Positions 14,339 through 14,783 of a stretch of 14,783 nt of DNA are shown piece by piece. This DNA comes from Acidobacteriota bacterium. Lineage in GTDB: Bacteria; Acidobacteriota; Vicinamibacteria; Vicinamibacterales; UBA823. Both the position numbers and the translations under genes were made by a program. How positions within the stretch are numbered: the stretch's first letter is position 1; every line of letters begins with the position of its first letter. The notes under the pieces were generated by a model that saw only the letters and a list, made by a program, of their open reading frames with translations, was not told the DNA's origin and made no database searches. The stretch covers positions 33,005 through 47,787 of the forward strand of contig PAWT01000007.1 in assembly GCA_002714165.1 (NCBI GenBank), read 5' to 3'.

Positions 14339-14783
14339 ATGCCGCGAAGCAACGAAGTCATCCGGCAATGGAATATTCTTCGAGATCTCGAGGCGTCACG
14401 TCGCGGGACTATTGACGGCCTCGCGCGAAAGACGAATGTGACGACAAGAACAATCCGGCGCGATCTCATAGCCTTACAGACAGCCGGTTTTCCAATCTAC
14501 GACGAAGTTATCGACGGTAAACGTTTCTGGAAACTCGACACGCAGCCCTTCAGGGACCTGTTCCCCGGGTTCAGCCTCCCCGAGCTCTACGCGCTTTATT
14601 TCAGCCGGGCTTTGCTTAAATGCCTCGCCGGTGCACCGTTCCAGAAAGACCTCACCACTGCCTTCGCTAAACTTGAGGCGGTCCTCCCTCGAAATACGCG
14701 GAAGTTCTTCGACCAGCTGCCGACCGTGCTTCAAGCAAGGACCGGACGACGCCGTGGCGGCAACGAGATCGATAAAACGATCG
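14339..14783 (+). CDS. WYL-type HTH transcriptional regulator (3' end outside window)
   Basis: The reading frame from ATG 14339 is open to the right edge, giving 148 residues. The first about 60 residues form a winged HTH of the HTH_11/DeoR-like type found in WYL regulators: IRQWNILRDLEASRRGTIDG, then ARKTNVTTRTIRRDLIALQ as the recognition region, then a wing ending DGKRFWKLD. The following part (FPGFSLPELYALYFSRALL) matches the linker before a WYL ligand-sensing domain, which would lie outside the window. Such proteins often respond to nucleic-acid or small-molecule ligands. The 124 bp between htpG and this gene show no clear terminator or promoter. The partner genes it controls cannot be told from here. 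Confidence 0.8.
   Translation, partial: MPRSNEVIRQWNILRDLEASRRGTIDGLARKTNVTTRTIRRDLIALQTAGFPIYDEVIDGKRFWKLDTQPFRDLFPGFSLPELYALYFSRALLKCLAGAPFQKDLTTAFAKLEAVLPRNTRKFFDQLPTVLQARTGRRRGGNEIDKTI

Noticed and set aside
14474..14734. 86-aa minus-strand ORF at the right end
   Set aside because: Antisense to the open plus-strand WYL-type regulator frame, which has a clear HTH.

Overview
The window reads as a chromosomal segment of a Gram-negative-type (diderm), aerobic-heterotroph-like bacterium. It has a lipoprotein with a lipobox, a DUF5916 outer-membrane barrel protein, periplasmic signal peptides and moderately GC-rich codon use. This mix resembles Acidobacteriota (Vicinamibacterales-like) or Gemmatimonadota, but that assignment is an inference from gene content only. 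No rRNA, tRNA, CRISPR array, insertion sequence or phage gene was seen.

Left part (1-8975): a catabolic island. The C-terminal half of an MFS permease runs in from the left edge (+). It converges on a five-gene minus-strand operon, read from about 5319 down to 582. In transcription order the operon holds three tandem RraA/HMG-CHA aldolase paralogues, a COG2159 amidohydrolase/decarboxylase-like protein, and a lipoprotein related to N-acyl-D-amino-acid deacylases that lacks the usual HxH metal site. Diverging from it on the plus strand are a LigJ-like 4-oxalomesaconate hydratase, a DASS/SLC13 carboxylate transporter and a secreted PuuE/NodB-type deacetylase. The two arms are separated by 170 bp carrying a good -35/-10 pair and a 7-bp inverted repeat.

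Together these genes look like a lower pathway for oxo-di/tricarboxylates: uptake by the DASS carrier, hydration by the LigJ-like enzyme, then class II aldol cleavage to pyruvate and oxaloacetate-like products by the RraA-family enzymes. The envelope-located amide/acyl hydrolases may free the substrate from a conjugate. No ring-cleavage dioxygenase is present, so the true substrate is unknown. The most informative detail is that the three aldolase paralogues show two different metal-site signatures: one D-x20-R-D and two G-x20-R-D-x2-E/D.

Right part (8976-14783): more ordinary genes. These are a large CBM9-like/DUF5916 outer-membrane protein with a hairpin in its leader, a small Cys4 zinc-ribbon-like protein on the minus strand (moderate confidence), the chaperone HtpG with a 5'-leader hairpin next to its ribosome binding site, and the N-terminal part of a WYL-type HTH regulator cut by the right edge.
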